From Bromus sterilis (Eukaryota; Streptophyta; Magnoliopsida; Poales; Poaceae), in NCBI GenBank assembly GCA_950022295.1, contig OX465598.1, positions 187,669,501-187,733,500 of the forward strand: a stretch of 64,000 nucleotides of DNA, given 5' to 3'. The notes beneath the pieces were generated by a model. The model made no database searches and was not told where the DNA came from. It was given only the letters and a program-made list of their open reading frames with translations. Below are positions 44,574-56,800 of this stretch, piece after piece. The position numbers and the translations under genes were made by a program. Every line of letters starts with the position of its first letter. Positions within the stretch are counted from its first letter, which is position 1.

Positions 44574-45165
44574 GGTAGCATTTTCCTTGGGGATGGCTGC
44601 TGCAAGCAAGCTCTCGAATGCCAAGTATGAGGTCGTGTAAGCGAATAACGCCTCGGAGGGTGGCTGCTGCAAGCGAGCCCCCGAGTGCTAAATATGAAGT
44701 CGCGTGAGCGAATAACGCCTCGGAGGGTGGATGCTGCAAACGAGCCCTCGAGTGCCAAATATGAAGTCGCGTGAGCGAATAACATCTCGGAGGGTGGCTG
44801 CTGCGAGCGAGCCTCCGAGTGCCAAATATGAAGTCACGTGAGCGAATAACGCCTCGGAGGGTGGCTGCTGCGAGCGAGCACCCGAGTGCAAAATATGATG
44901 TCGCGTGAGAGAATAACGCCTCGGAGGGTGGCTACTGCGAGCGAGCCCCCGAGTGCCAAATATGAAGTCGCGTGAGCGAATAACGCCTCGGAGGGTGTTT
45001 GCTGCGAGCGAGCCCCCGAGTGCCAAATATGAAGTCGCGTGAGTGAATAACGCCTCGGAGGATGGCTTCTGCGAGCGAGCCCCTGAGTGCCAAATATGAA
45101 GTCGCGTGAGCGAATAACGCCTCGGAGGGTGGCTGCTGCGAGCGAGCCCCCGAGTGCCAAATATT
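44574..45165 (+). repeat. 67-bp tandem repeat, about nine units
   Basis: Units starting GCGAATAACGCCTCGGAGGG begin at 44641, 44708, 44775, 44842, 44909, 44976, 45043 and 45110, an exact 67-bp period with only substitutions. A more diverged unit starts at about 44574. It lies between the antisense ORF and the pol remnant of the Tat element, where such elements often carry tandem repeats. The long minus-strand frames across it are by-products of the period. Confidence 0.92.
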
Positions 45166-45474
45166 ATGTTTTGTGTAAGATACTTTTGGGAGAATATTTA
45201 GAATCTTTCCCTTGCGTTCTTACATGAGTGGGTTGTGACGAAACGACCATTTATTTTGATCGATGACTCGATAGCCCTAGGATTGTAAAGCCGCTACTGG
45301 GATAGGTTGAAGTCTTGTCGTGCGGTGCCGGTTCTTCGAGTCCTCGACTGTTTCCTTGTCTTTTACATGAGTGCTTCTTCCTTCTCGTCGACTCCTCGGG
45401 TGTGTTGTGCTCCAAAGGTTTCTGATATCTTGTGGAATTCTCCGTCGCAGTGATCAGATCTGACGAAGCTGCTG
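45166..45474 (-). pseudogene. Tat protease/RT-linker remnant left of the Reina-like insertion
   Basis: In minus reading from 45474 the sequence continues the protease frame interrupted at 50802 (residues SFVRSDHCDGEFHKISETFGAQH-like, split by changes), then loses similarity. No RT, RNase H or integrase follows, so this Tat element lacks the rest of pol. It ends in TGCTG (45470-45474), the left target duplication of the next element. Confidence 0.5.
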
Positions 45475-45771
45475 TGTTAGCACCAGCCCTACCCTGGAGG
45501 CCCAAGAGGAGGAGGCGGCTCCATTCATCATTAAGGACGGTCGGCCCAGCAAGCGGGCCCACGTACCATCGACCAGATTCGCCGAGGAGGATTGGGTGTT
45601 GGGTTAGATAATATAAATAGATGAACTTGGGTAGAGAGGAGGTAGGAAATTGGTATACGACTGAGGCCGATAGCTTGTAAGCTTACTTGTCACTGCAGAC
45701 AGCAGCAACTCAGATAGAATTCAAACGCGTATCTTATATCGCTATGCCAAATCCCTAGTGCGCTCCTAACA
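45475..45771 (+). repeat. 5' LTR of the Reina-like element (297 bp)
   Basis: It runs from TGTTAGCACC to GCTCCTAACA. A TATAAAT box is at 45612-45618. It is very similar to the 3' LTR with about a dozen visible differences, so the insertion is older than the Cereba copies. Confidence 0.92.
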
Positions 45772-45772
45772 A

Positions 45773-47116
45773 TTGGTACTCAGAGCCCAAAAATTCCATC
45801 ACCTCACGCTGGAGCACACCCACGACTCGCGCTTGGCGGCGGCGGCGCGCTGGCGACAGGAGCTCATGGAGCATCTCACGGCTAAAGGGCACGCGATCTA
45901 CGACACGCCCAGCCAGGCGAGCGAGAAGGCCCACCTGCGCCACCAGGAGGAACTCTTCGCGCCCCTCGTCGCAACCGTGGGGAACGCGGTCGCGCGCTCG
46001 GTCGGTGCTGTGGTGGACAAGGCGGTCGAGGCGGCGGTCGGGACCATCATCAACGATATGCAGGCGTATACTGACGGCGCTGAAGCCGAGCTCCTCAAGC
46101 AGATCCACGATTTGCGCGGCAGCAAGGGCCTCGCCTCCCGTGCCGACGATTCCGAGGCGTTCGACCGGACGCAAAAGGGAGCCGCGGAGACTGGCCTTGT
46201 GGGGCATCGCTCATCTCCGACTCCACGGGGGACGAGATTTGGGGCTGCGACAACTTATGTTCCTCCTCTGGCACGAGGTATACCCGATTTTCCTCGGCCA
46301 TCATCGACGTTCTCTAGTCTTCTCCAGCGCGAGAAGCGCACATGCACGTCCTCATCCTCCGGACACGGCAAGCCGCCAGCAATGGATTTCCCCCGATTCA
46401 ATGGTGAGAATCCTAAGCTGTGGCGGACTTGATGTGTTGACTATTTTGAGATGTTTAATACTGATCCGGATTTGTGGATCGCGGTGGCCGCTGTGCAATT
46501 TGAGGGAGAAGCGGCTCGCTGGCTCTCTTCAGTGCAGCACAAATTCATCCGCGCGTCATTGGAAGATTTCTGTGCTGCCGTGTTGGGTCGGTTTGGGCGC
46601 AATCAGCATCAGTCGCTTGTGCGCAAGCTGTATCGTCTGTGGCAGACTAGTTCTTTCGAGGAATACATCCGTCAGTTTTCCGAGCTAATGGATCAACTTA
46701 CTGCTTATGAGCTAGATCCTGACATGCTACACTACACTACTAGATTCATAGATGGCTTGAAATCCCATGTTCGTATGATTGTTGATGTACAGCGCCCTGT
46801 GGATTTGGATACTGCCTACTCTATTGTTGCTGTTCAAGAGGAAATGGGTGAATTCGAAGCTGATTCTTATTCAACATTCCGCAGACCAGCTTCATCAAGT
46901 GCGTATTCTCGTTCAGACAAGTCCCTCCTGTCCAAGCAGTCTGAAGAACACAAAACTATTGACAAGGTTAAGTTCATTCCGGCTGATGACGAATTGGCCA
47001 CAATTAAAGCATATTGCAAAGCAAAGGGTCTTTGTTTCATTTGCGGGGAGCGCTGGGGGCGTGAGCACAAATGCAATACCACAGTTCAACTACATGTAGT
47101 GCAGGAAATGTTGTAA
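45773..47116 (+). pseudogene. Reina-like gag, broken
   Basis: The N-terminal part (to the TGA at 46430-46432) ends with MDFPRFNGENPKLW, the start of the capsid-like domain. It resumes with DYFEMF, WIAVAAVQFEGEAARWL and RQFSELMDQL, and ends near the zinc knuckle CFICGERWGREHKC (about 47035-47075), then a TAA at 47114-47116. The knuckle is short of one typical glycine but has the CX2CX4-7HX4C form. The N-terminal part is Ala/Arg rich and probably helical. Confidence 0.8.
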
Positions 47117-47164
47117 TTATGTGTCGTTGACTTTGGAGAATCTAAAGATAGTGATATTGATCTC

Positions 47165-47809
47165 ATGGTGTTGTCAGTTGACACTCAAAAAGCGACTGGT
47201 GGTTCGAGTGCTATTCGCCTGGATTGTCAAATTGCAGGGAATTCGGTGGTGTTCTTGCTGGACTCGGGGAGCTCTCATTCATTTGTAAGTCATCGTTTGG
47301 CGAACCATGTTCTGGGTCACAGACTTTTACCCTGGCAACAGAGCGTCAGGATTCCAGGCGGAGGCCACCTATTGTGCTCTCATGATATTCCTCAATGTCG
47401 CTGGACTACGAGTGGACATGAATTTGTTTGTGATTTTAAGATCCTTCCTCTACAGCATTACGATGGAATTACTGGAATGGATTGGTTGTCATCTTTAGGT
47501 ACTATGCAAGTTAATTGGCTAGAGATGTGGCTTGCATTTGAGTACAAAGGCGTACCTATTTTTCTCCAAGGCCAATTCCCTGCCTCTTTCAGTTGCACTG
47601 TGGTTGAATTTCACCTAGTGCAGCAGCAGATTGACAAGGAGGGCTCTGTTCTTCTTCCAGCACCAATTCAGGCCCTCTTGGATGAGTTTGCTGGTGTGTT
47701 TTCTACTCCTACCTCTCTTCCACCAAGAAGGGATTGTGATCACCACATTCCGTTGATCGAGGTGGCGCAACCTGTTAACATCAGAACCTATCGATATTCT
47801 CCTGAATAA
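47165..47809 (+). pseudogene. Reina-like protease and RT start
   Basis: The aspartic protease motif LLDSGSSHSFVS is at about 47255-47290, followed by GMDWL near 47480, as in chromoviral proteases. The frame continues to the RT lead (RDCDHHIPL) and stops with TAA at 47807-47809. Confidence 0.8.
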
Positions 47810-48990
47810 AAAACAGAAATTGAGCGGCAAGTATAAGAAATGCTACAGTCTGGAGTGATTGTTCCCAGCTCTAGTCCATTTGCTTCCCCCATCATCATGG
47901 TGAGGAAAAAGGATGGGTCCTGGCGTCTTTGTGTGGACTATCGACATCTCAACCTCATTACTGTGAAGACCAAGTTTCCTTTGCCGGTCATCGATTAGTT
48001 ATTGGATGAGCTCACGGGATCTTCGTGGTTTTCTAAATAGGATTTGCGGGCTGGCTACCATCAAATTAGGCTGGCGCCTAGTGAGGAATATAAAACAGCT
48101 TTCCACACTCATAATGGCCATTACCAGTTCAATGTTTTGGCTTTTGGGTTGACGGGTGCTCCTCCTACATTCAAGTCTGTCATGAACAGTGACCTTGCTC
48201 CTGTTCTCCGTAAATGTGCAATTGTATTCTTTGATGATATCTTAATCTACAGTAATTCCCTAGAGACCCATGTTTAGCATTTACACCAGGTTCTGCACTT
48301 GCTTCAGAAGCATCAGTGGCAGGTCAAAGGATCCAAATGTGCATTCGCGCAACGTCGCATCTCTTATTTAGGTTATGTGATTGATGGTCAGGGCGTCTCC
48401 ACTGATTCGGAAAAGGTTGCTGAAGTGCAAAATTGGCCTGCACCTTCTAATCTTAAATAATTAAGGGGTTTCCCATGTCTTTCTGGCTATTATCGCAAAT
48501 TTGTCAAGCATTATGGGATGATTTCTCTGCCATTGACACATCTCTTGCGTAAACATGTACCTTTTGTGTGGTCTTCGGCAACGCAGACTTCATTTGATCT
48601 TCTGAAAAAGGCACTTGTCACAGCGCCGATGATGTCATTACCTGATTTTTCTCATCAGTTTGTGATCAAGACAGATGCTAGTGAATTGGGCGTGGGTGTT
48701 GTGTTATTGCAACAAGGACATCCTCTTGAGTATGTGAGCAAAGGTCTCGGACCTCGGAGCAAGGGCCTTTCCACTTATGAAAAAGAGTACATGGCAATTC
48801 TGCTTGCAGTGGAGCAATGGCGCTCTTATTTGCAACATGCTGAATTTCTGATCTTAACTGATCAGATCAGTCTTGCTCATTTGGATGATCAACAACTGCA
48901 TACTCCATGGCAGCAGAAAGTGTTTACCAAATTACTGGGCTTGCAATTTAGGATCAAGTACAAGAAGGGAACTTAGAACACCGTAGCTGA
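47810..48990 (+). pseudogene. Reina-like RT and RNase H, broken
   Basis: RT pieces are VRKKDGSWRLCVDYRHLN (near 47901-47955), DLRAGYHQIRLAPSEEYKTAF, FGLTGAPPTF, and the active site FFDDILIYS (about 48229-48255). RNase H has KTDASELGVGVVL (about 48670) and STYEKEYMAIL. In-frame stops lie at 47834-47836, 47996-47998, 48038-48040, 48275-48277, 48458-48460 and 48974-48976. Confidence 0.85.
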
Positions 48991-50504
48991 TGCCTAGCTT
49001 GTCCAGGCGACCTTCTTCTGACGAACGACTTCTAGCTATCTCCCATCATCAACCTACTTGGATGCAAGATATTGTTAAGCTGTATCAGTCTAACTCTGAA
49101 GCCCAGTCCCTGTTTCCCAAGCTCGCTGTTCAAGCAAATGTGGATGATCACTTCACCTTGCAAGATGTTCTTATACGATACAAAGACCTTTTATGGATTC
49201 CTGCTGATTCAGAGCTCATTGCCAAACTCTTGGATGCTTTTCACTCCAGTCCTATTGGTGGCCATTCAGGTATTCCTGTTACCTTGCGCAGACTTAAGCA
49301 ACTATTTTATTGGAAGGGATGCGAGCTTCAGTCCGCCAATTTGTCCAAGAGTGTGTTATCTGCCAGAGAGCCAAGCCCGACCGTGCTCGTTATCCGGGTC
49401 TGCTTGAACCTCTTCCTGTTCCGCGCCACTTCTGGCAAATGCTTACCATGGATTTCGTTGAAGGTTTGCCTCGTTCTGGCCGTTACAATTGTATCTTGGT
49501 GGTCGTGAACAAACTTTCTAGGTACGCCCATTTTCTGGGGTTGCAGCACCCGTTTACTGTTTCCACTGTGGCCACTCTTTTCATGGATAATATACACAAG
49601 CTCCATGGTATGCCTGAGTCTATCGTTTCCGATAGAGATCGAATATTTACTAGTCGGTTTTGGCGGGAAATGGCAGCTCTCAATGGCACTAAATTACGCA
49701 TGAGTTCCTCGCATCATCCCCAGACAGATGGGCAATCTGAACGTGTGAATCAGTGTTTGGAGGCATTTTTGCGGTGTTTTACTCATGCTTGTCCGGCGAA
49801 ATGGGCTCAGTGGTTATCCTTGGCTGAATTTTGGTATAATACCAGTCCTCATTCTGCCTTACAAGGAAAGTCCCCGTTTGAAGTGTTTTATGGACATTCT
49901 ACCAGAACGTTTGGGTTAACTGCAGACGATACATGCACTATTCCTAACCTAGAGCTTTGGCTCAAGGATCGTGATTTGATGTTGCGTCTCCTACAACAAC
50001 ACTTGACGCGCGTCAATACAAGGATGAAGCACCAGGCAGACAAGGGACGATCCGATCGTGTCTTCAAGGAAGGTGACTCGGTTTTTCTCAAATTATAATC
50101 ATACATTCAGTCCTTGGTTGCCCCTCGTGCACATCAAATATTACTCTTCAAATATTATGGTCCTTACAAAGTGCTGGAGCGTGTGGGCAGCTCTTCTTAT
50201 CGGCTTGCTTTGCCAGTCGCCAGCCGCATTCATCTTGTGATTCATGTGTCCCAACTGAAGCTTGCTCTTGGCCCCCAGTGTAAGGTTCAAGCTGAACTTC
50301 CCTCCTATGATTCCCAATTTACTGTTCCTTTGCGAGTCTTGCAGCGCCACTTCCGTCGCCAAGGTGATGTCTCCATTCCTCAAGGTCTGGTACAATGGTC
50401 CGATCAAACTGAGGCTTTGGCAACTTGGGAAGATTTGGAGGAGTTGCGCCAACGCTTCCCGCGCGCACCAGCTTGGGGGCAAGCTGATTTCCAAGGAAGG
50501 GGAG
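48990..50504 (+). pseudogene. Reina-like integrase with chromodomain, broken
   Basis: The zinc-binding domain is about 49255-49370 (HSSPIGGHSG, CVICQRAKPD). The core has DFVEGLP near 49450, VSDRDRIF near 49629 and HPQTDGQSERVNQ near 49717-49755, so the three acidic residues are present. A GPYKVL module follows and then a chromodomain at about 50326-50480 (VLQRHFRRQG, LVQWSDQT, ATWEDLEELRQRFP). A TAA at 50096-50098 and a frame change near 49320 break it. Chromodomains steer such elements to heterochromatin. Confidence 0.85.
50493..50504 (+). promoter_or_regulatory. Polypurine tract of the Reina-like element
   Basis: AAGGAAGGGGAG lies directly against the 3' LTR start at 50505. Confidence 0.85.
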
Positions 50505-50801
50505 TGTTAGCACCAGCCCTACCCAGGAGGCCCAAGAGGAGGAGGCGGCTACATTCATCACGAAGGACGGTAAGCCCAGCAAGCGGGCCCACGTACCATC
50601 GACCAGATTTGCCGAGGAGGATTGGGTGTTGCGTTAGATAATATAAATAGATGAAGTTGAGTAGAGAGGAGGTAGGAAATTGGTATACGACTGAGGCCGA
50701 TAGCTTTTAAGCTTACTTGTAACTGCAGACAACAGCAACTCAGATACAATTCAAACGCGTATCTTATATCGCTATGCCAAATCCCTAGTGCGCTCCTAAC
50801 A
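50505..50801 (+). repeat. 3' LTR of the Reina-like element (297 bp)
   Basis: It has the same ends as 45475-45771 and is followed by the duplication TGCTG. Confidence 0.92.
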
Positions 50802-51180
50802 TGCTGTTGACTGTGATGACTCCTCTTGGGCCTGGCATTTTTAGCTTGAGGTACGCGTAGTGTGGCACCGCCATGACGCGCGGGAAGGTCGGCCGACCGA
50901 GGATGGCATGGTATTGTGATTTCCAGTCGACTATTTCGTAGTCTAACGTTTCCTTTTGGAAGTTGCTTGCGTTGCCGGAGACTACATCCAGGATTATCTT
51001 TCCAAGGGGGTACACTGCTTTGCCTGGAATAATTCCGTGGAAGGTCGTGCCTGATGTTTTGAGTGCTGAGTTTTGGATGAACATCTCTTCCAGGGTCTTG
51101 GTGAATATGATGTTGATTCCATTGCCGCCATCCATAAAGACTCGTGACATGTCGTAGTTTCCGATTCTTTCTTTGAGCAC
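50802..51180 (-). pseudogene. Tat-type protease fragment
   Basis: The minus frame gives MDGGNGINIIF (retroviral-type Asp protease with a Tat-like DGGN), PLGKIILDV, YEIVDWKSQYHAILGRPTF and KMPGPRGVITV. The IVDW..YHAILGRP stretch is a conserved Tat protease signature. It is interrupted at 50802 by the Reina-like insertion and continues at 45474. Confidence 0.75.
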
Positions 51181-51299
51181 TAGTGGGGCGTGCCCTGGGC
51201 GAGGGATGGCTGGCGGGTGGTCTTCTCTGGAGAAGGTGATGTCGGTCTCGGACCCGCGGAGGTATTCTGGTACTGCCGGGTGGGAGGAGACTGCGAGGA

Positions 51300-52771
51300 A
51301 AACTTGTCTGGTGACTTGTTACTGCTACCTGTTGGACGGCCTTCCTTCTTGGATCATGTAGATGCGACCGTGTGCCTCTGGGTATTCTTCTTTTTCATCG
51401 AGCCATGAGCGCCACTCCTGGATGACTGCTACCTGTCTTGCTAGCGCTGCGGGTGGGGGTGGTGCATTGTGGGTGATTGGCCTGACTGTCACGCTTGCCA
51501 GGGGTTGCATTGTTGGAGCAGTGGACTGGCTCTTTTCTTCTGAGAGCTCGGTGAAGCGCCTGCAGTTCCTGAGGGTGTGTCTTGATCGTATTTCTCCGCG
51601 CTCGGTTTTGAAACCATGTATTGTGCAAGGTCCGTCTAGCTGATCTTTGGCCGAGCGGGATGTCCGTGCGTCCTCTCGTGGCTGTCTAGGCCTCCAGTCC
51701 CGCTTTTGGGCATATGCTGGATCTTCCGGGTTGTCTCTTCGCTGCGTTATGTTGTCATTGCGATGCTTGTCGTCTCTATCGCATGGGAAGCCGGCCGCGA
51801 CCATGTCGGGTCCTCTGTCGTCGTAGAAGTTGCGTCTGGGCATTTTCCTTCTTCGGTCAAAACCTCTATCTCCATCGTAGTAGTCATAGTCGTGATCTGT
51901 GCGAGTCGTCGGAGCGTCCGATTCGTTGCGCACGGAGTCCTCTCCATCGGCCAAGTTGTTGGAATGTTCTAGTAACTGCACGAGTGTTTGGACTTTGAGC
52001 TGCCCGAGTTGCTCTTTGAAGTTTATGCGTTGTAGGCCTCTTCTAAACGCGTCGATTTCTCTTTCATCTGATATGTCCTCGGCTGAGTTTTTGAATATGG
52101 TCCATCATTGGATGTATGCCCTTAAGGATTCTCTGGTTCCTTGTCTGCAAGCTCTCAATTCCTCAAGTGAGGCCGACCGCTTATTGGTTGAATTGAAATT
52201 CTCGATGAAGGCGTCGCGAAACTGTTTCCACAAGATGATGGAGCCCCGCTGTAGGTTTATTAGCCAGTGCCAAGCCGAACCTTCAAGCATGAGCTGCACG
52301 TACTACATTGTTGTGGTCTTGGTTCCTCGATGGAACTTGACGGCGGTGAGGTAGTAATCGAGCCATGCTTCTGGTTCTTCTAATCCATCATACTTGTGGG
52401 TCGTGGTGTTTAGCTTGAAACCTCTGGGCATGGGCGTCTCGCGTATGTCTCTAGCGAAACATAGGGCTCCGCAAGGTTCGAGATCTTCGTCAGATGCATG
52501 CTCGTCCGAGTACTGTTCGTGAGCTGCGCGTCTGTGTCTTCCTCGGTTGATTTTGTTGTGTGATATCGTCCCGTGCATCCCGTCGCCGATTGCCGTTGCG
52601 TCGGTTGCTGCGGTCGTCCCTGTCTCGGTCTCTACTTTTGTCGTGGCGCCTGCGCAGGTCCTCGTTGTTGTTGTCGTCGTCGTCGTCGTCGGGCGAGCTG
52701 GTGTCCATGTCTAGTGTCTGCTCGCGGGGTCTTCGTCTTGTGTTCGACTTTTTGAGTGTTGAAGCACCACT
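51300..52771 (-). pseudogene. Tat-type gag, middle and C-terminal part
   Basis: Minus-strand pieces: an acidic run of Asp/Asn then an Arg/Asp-rich part (52700-52570), GFKLNTTTHKYDGLEEPEAW (capsid start, about 52420), LMLEGSAWHWLINLQRGSI and FNSTNKRSASLEELRACRQG (52299-52105), and a long charged C-terminal part (51981-51325) containing CTIHG..RHTLRNCR, a CX2H-type knuckle. Frame changes separate them. The N-terminal gag lies beyond the Cereba-like insertion at 59117-59569. Confidence 0.75.
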
Positions 52772-52781
52772 TGATACCACT
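52772..52781 (-). other. 10-bp primer-site remnant abutting an inverted LTR
   Basis: TGATACCACT here is identical to the bases that lie between LTR and leader in element 2 (28313-28322), i.e. the complement of AGTGGTATCA, the LTR-adjacent primer-site sequence. Beyond it the sequence is Tat gag, not Cereba leader. It suggests that the left arm of element 3 ended in a primer-site copy. Confidence 0.6.
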
Positions 52782-53697
52782 TGATAGAGGCGAAGGTGTC
52801 CCGATGTTTCGATGAGATGGTGGAGATCGATTATGGTGGAGGCGACTTTCACGATCCGACTACGAACGTGCGAAGACGTTGCGCCTTAGCGATCGCTAAA
52901 CCAACTCCGAGAGGTTATTGATCCCGCGGATGCACGATCAACCTGACCACGAAGGTCTAATTCCTGCAAGCAATCGAAGAACAAGCAAGAACTAAGAATT
53001 GCAATCTGGATATTGCGAATATAAGATGAATGATTACGAAAGTTGGGGTTCCAATGAGGTCTTGGCCTGGTCGGATGACACAAACGAAGAGCTCGAAGTT
53101 GCGGCTATGGCTAACTTAGATCTAATTAAAACCCAAGTCTAAACGACGCCCTAAGGGCTGTATATATGGGGGAACAGAGGGGATTTTCGTGACCCCTTGG
53201 AGGTGGGGTCCGAAAACAACCCTAACTCGGTTTCCCCACACATACGGACTCTAAAAACAGCCTATAATGTGGTATTTCGAAATTACATGGGCCCAGCCCA
53301 ATATTAAGGTGACGCAACACCTATAATTGCTCTTGGACGAAAATAATGAAGTGGCATCTCGTGTATTCCGTCCAAGCCTTCATGCATGCCTTATGGTGGC
53401 TTCAACGTGCGAAAATCCCCACTGGAAGCTCCACAGTACTTTCCCCCGCGCGCACCTTCTTCTCCATTCTTGATCCCGCTCCAATGACCATCCTTCTTGT
53501 CCATGCTAGGTCCTTCATTCATAACCAAAACAAAAGTATCTAATTTAGGCAGCATCATATGTTCATGAACAATAGAAGGATTCGCAAGAAACGAAAGTAC
53601 CTGATAATTTAGTTGACGTGCACGTGCTCTAGTAACTGGTCCAGTATGTGTAGTTGGTGAGGGTATGGGTGTAACATTAGTAGGGATGTCCTCATCA
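52782..53697 (-). repeat. Inverted LTR at the left of element 3 (916 bp)
   Basis: A complete Cereba-like LTR in minus orientation (TGATAGAGG to CCTCATCA in plus reading), the inverted twin of 58201-59116. Confidence 0.93.
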
Positions 53698-53836
53698 TCC
53701 TCCCCTTCTTGAATTGAAGTCGTCCTCGACGGAAGCTCATCATCTTCTCCCAAATAAGGTTTCAAATCTGCAATGTTAAATGTGGGACTAACCCCAAAAT
53801 CTGCAGGTAGCTCAAGTTTATATGCATTATCATTAA
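53698..53836 (-). pseudogene. Inverted copy of the pol C-terminus
   Basis: 139 bp encoding DNAYKLELPADFGVSPTFN and the linker up to the LTR on the minus strand. It ends at the strand-switch point. There is at most one base of shared sequence at the junction. Confidence 0.9.
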
Positions 53837-56800
53837 CGTCCCAACATTCGCCACGGTCGACACCAACCACCCCCTCAGGTACGCGATGATGAATATGTGC
53901 CTAAACTTAAATTGAATCTTAAGCCGTTTGAGGGTAGATATATTCCTGATGCTTATCTTACTTGGGAGTTAGAAACTGAACAACGTTTTACATGTTTACA
54001 ATATCCTGAGAATAGACGTGTTACTGCTGCTGTTTGTGAATTCACGGGCTTTGCATCTATTTGGTGGTCTGAACATTGTAGATTGCATGCTAATAATATT
54101 CCAACTACTTGGGCTGCTTTAAAAGATGCTATGCGTACTCGCTGGGTTCCCCCTTATTATCAACGTGAATTGTTACAAAAATTACAGCGTTTGAGACAAG
54201 GAAAAAATTCTGTAGAGGAATATTATCAAGAATTACAAACTGGATTGATTAGATGTGGCCTAGTAGAGGATAATGAAGCTATGCTTGCACGTTTTATGGG
54301 TGGCTTAAACAGGGAGATACAAACTATTCTAGAATACAAGGACTTTGCTACTATCACTCGTTTGTTTCATCTTGCTTGTAAAGCTGAACGTGAAGTGCAG
54401 GATCGACAGGCCGCTACGAGACCTAACTTTTCTGCAGGACGAAATACATCATGGACATCGCGTGGAGCTTCTACATCCACACGTCCTGCTGCGCCACCAT
54501 CTACTTCAGCCGCTCATTCTTACAGGGAGCCACCAAAACAGCCAGCGCCACCATTCAAGGGTGCACAGAGTGGTCCAGCAGCGAGTTCTTCTTCATCCAT
54601 GGCGTCCACAGGGCAAGCACGAGATCGTGATATTAAATGTCGCAGGTGCCAAGGTGGAGGTCACTTCGCAAAAGACTGTCCCTCCAAGCGTGTGATGACT
54701 ATTACGGCGGATGGTGGGTATGAGTCAGCGAGTGACTATGATGAGGAGACTCTAGTTCTCATTGCTCATGAGGAACAGGGTGCCCATGATGATGCTCATG
54801 ATATAGAGTATATGACTCCTGATGATGCAGATAAATATGCTAGTTTGGTTGCTCAACGTGTATTAAGTGTGCAGGTAACGAAGGCCGAGCAAAACCAGAG
54901 GCATAATTTGTTCCACACAAAGGGAGTGGTGAAAGAACGTTCGGTTCGCATCATCATTGACGGAGGGAGTTGCAACAGCTTGGCTAGCATGGAGTTGGTG
55001 GAGAAGCTATCTCTCACCACAAGACCACACCCCCATCCGTACTATATTCAGTGGTTTAACAATAGTGGTAAGATTAAGGTAACGCGTTCTGTTCGTGTGC
55101 ACTTTAGCATTGCTGCATATGCTGATTATGTTGATTGTGATGTGGTACCCATGCAAGCATGCTCTCTTTTACTTGGTAGACCATGGCAATTTGATAGGAA
55201 TGTTGTACACCATGGTAGGACAAATCAGTTTACTCTAGTTCATCAGGATAAAAATATTGCTTTACTTCCTATGTCTCCTGAACAAATTGTGAAAGATGAT
55301 CTTGCTAGAGCTAGTAAAGCAAAACAGGAGAAAAATAAGAGTGAGAATGAGATAGCAGCCAAAGAATTTGAGCAACAACATAAGACTAATAGCAAATCTT
55401 CTTCTGCTGTTTCTAATGAAATTAAATTGACTAGTCCAACTTTGCTTGCTACTAAGGTTGATATTTCAGATTTGGATGTTAGTCAATATGTGTGCTATGC
55501 TTTTGTGTGCAAAGAAGCTTTGTTTTCATTTGAGGAATTGCCTCCTTCTTTGCCTCCTGTTGTCACTGACCTTTTGCAGGAGTTTATTGACGTCTTTCCA
55601 CAAGACGTACCACCGGGATTACCACCTATTCGAGGGATTGAGCATCAGATTGACTTAATTCCCGGTGCTTCGTTGCCCAACCGTGCGCCATACCGTACCA
55701 ATCCGGAGGAGACGAAGGAGATTCAGCGTCAAGTACAAGAGCTACTCGACAAAGGTTACATACGTGAGTCCCTTAGTCCTTGTCCTGTTCCTGTTATATT
55801 AGTGCCTAAAAAGGATGGAACATGGCGTATGTGTGTTGATTGTCGAGCCATTAATAATATTACTATTCGTTATCGTCATCCTATTCCTAGGTTAGATGAT
55901 ATGCTTGATGAATTAAGTGGCTCTACCATGTTTTCCAAAGTTGATTTGCGTAGTGGATACCATCAAATTCGCATGAAATTAGGAGATGAATGGAAAACGG
56001 CTTTTAAAACTAAGTTTGGATTATATGAGTGGTTAGTCATGCCTTTTGGGTTAACTAATGCACCTAGCACTTTCATGAGATTAATGAACGAGGTTTGACG
56101 TGCTTTCATTGGACGATTTGTGGTAGTCTATTTTGATGATATACTGATTTATAGCAAATCTTTGGAGGAACATTTGGATCATTTACGTGCTGTTTTTATT
56201 GCTCTACGTAATGCACGTTTATTTGGTAACCTTGGGAAGTGCACCTTTTGCACCGACCGAGTCTCGTTTCTTGGCTATGTTGTTACTCCACAGGGTATTG
56301 AAGTTGATAAAGCCAAGATCGAGGCGATTGAGAGTTGGCCGCAGCCCAAAACGGTCACACAAGTGAGGAGTTTTCTTGGCCTCGCTGGATTCTATAGGCG
56401 TTTTGTGAGAGATTTCAGCACCATTGCTGCCCCTCTCAATGAGCTTACACGCAAGGATGTGCCTTTTACTTGGGGTACCGCACAGGAAGAAGCTTTCACG
56501 GTATTGAAAGATAAGTTAACACATGCTCCTTTGCTCCAACTTCCTGATTTTAATAAGACTTTTGAGCTTGAATGCGATGCTAGTGGGATTGGTTTGGGAG
56601 GTGTGTTATTACAAGATGCTAAACCTGTTGCATACTTTTCTGAAAAATTGAGTGGGCCTAGTCTGAACTATTCTACTTATGATAAGGAATTATATGCTCT
56701 TGTTCGGACATTAGAAACTTGGCAACATTATTTATGGCCCAAAGAATTTGTTATACATTCTGATCATGAATCTTTGAAACACATAAGAAGTCAAGCAAAA

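Larger units (their letters stand above)
45475..50801 (+). mobile_element. Reina-like chromovirus, full length but decayed
   Basis: A compact 5327-bp Ty3/gypsy element with 297-bp LTRs (45475-45771 and 50505-50801) and a perfect 5-bp duplication TGCTG (45470-45474 and 50802-50806). A primer-site-like TTGGTACTCAGAGCC follows the 5' LTR, and a polypurine tract precedes the 3' LTR. The small size, short LTRs and a C-terminal chromodomain fit the Reina clade. The coding region has about ten stops and several frameshifts, so it is inactive. It is inserted in the protease end of the minus-strand Tat element. Confidence 0.92.

Noticed and set aside
44574..45165. Possible CRISPR-like array
   Set aside because: The 67-bp units are contiguous with no unique spacers and lie in a plant retroelement; it is a minisatellite.
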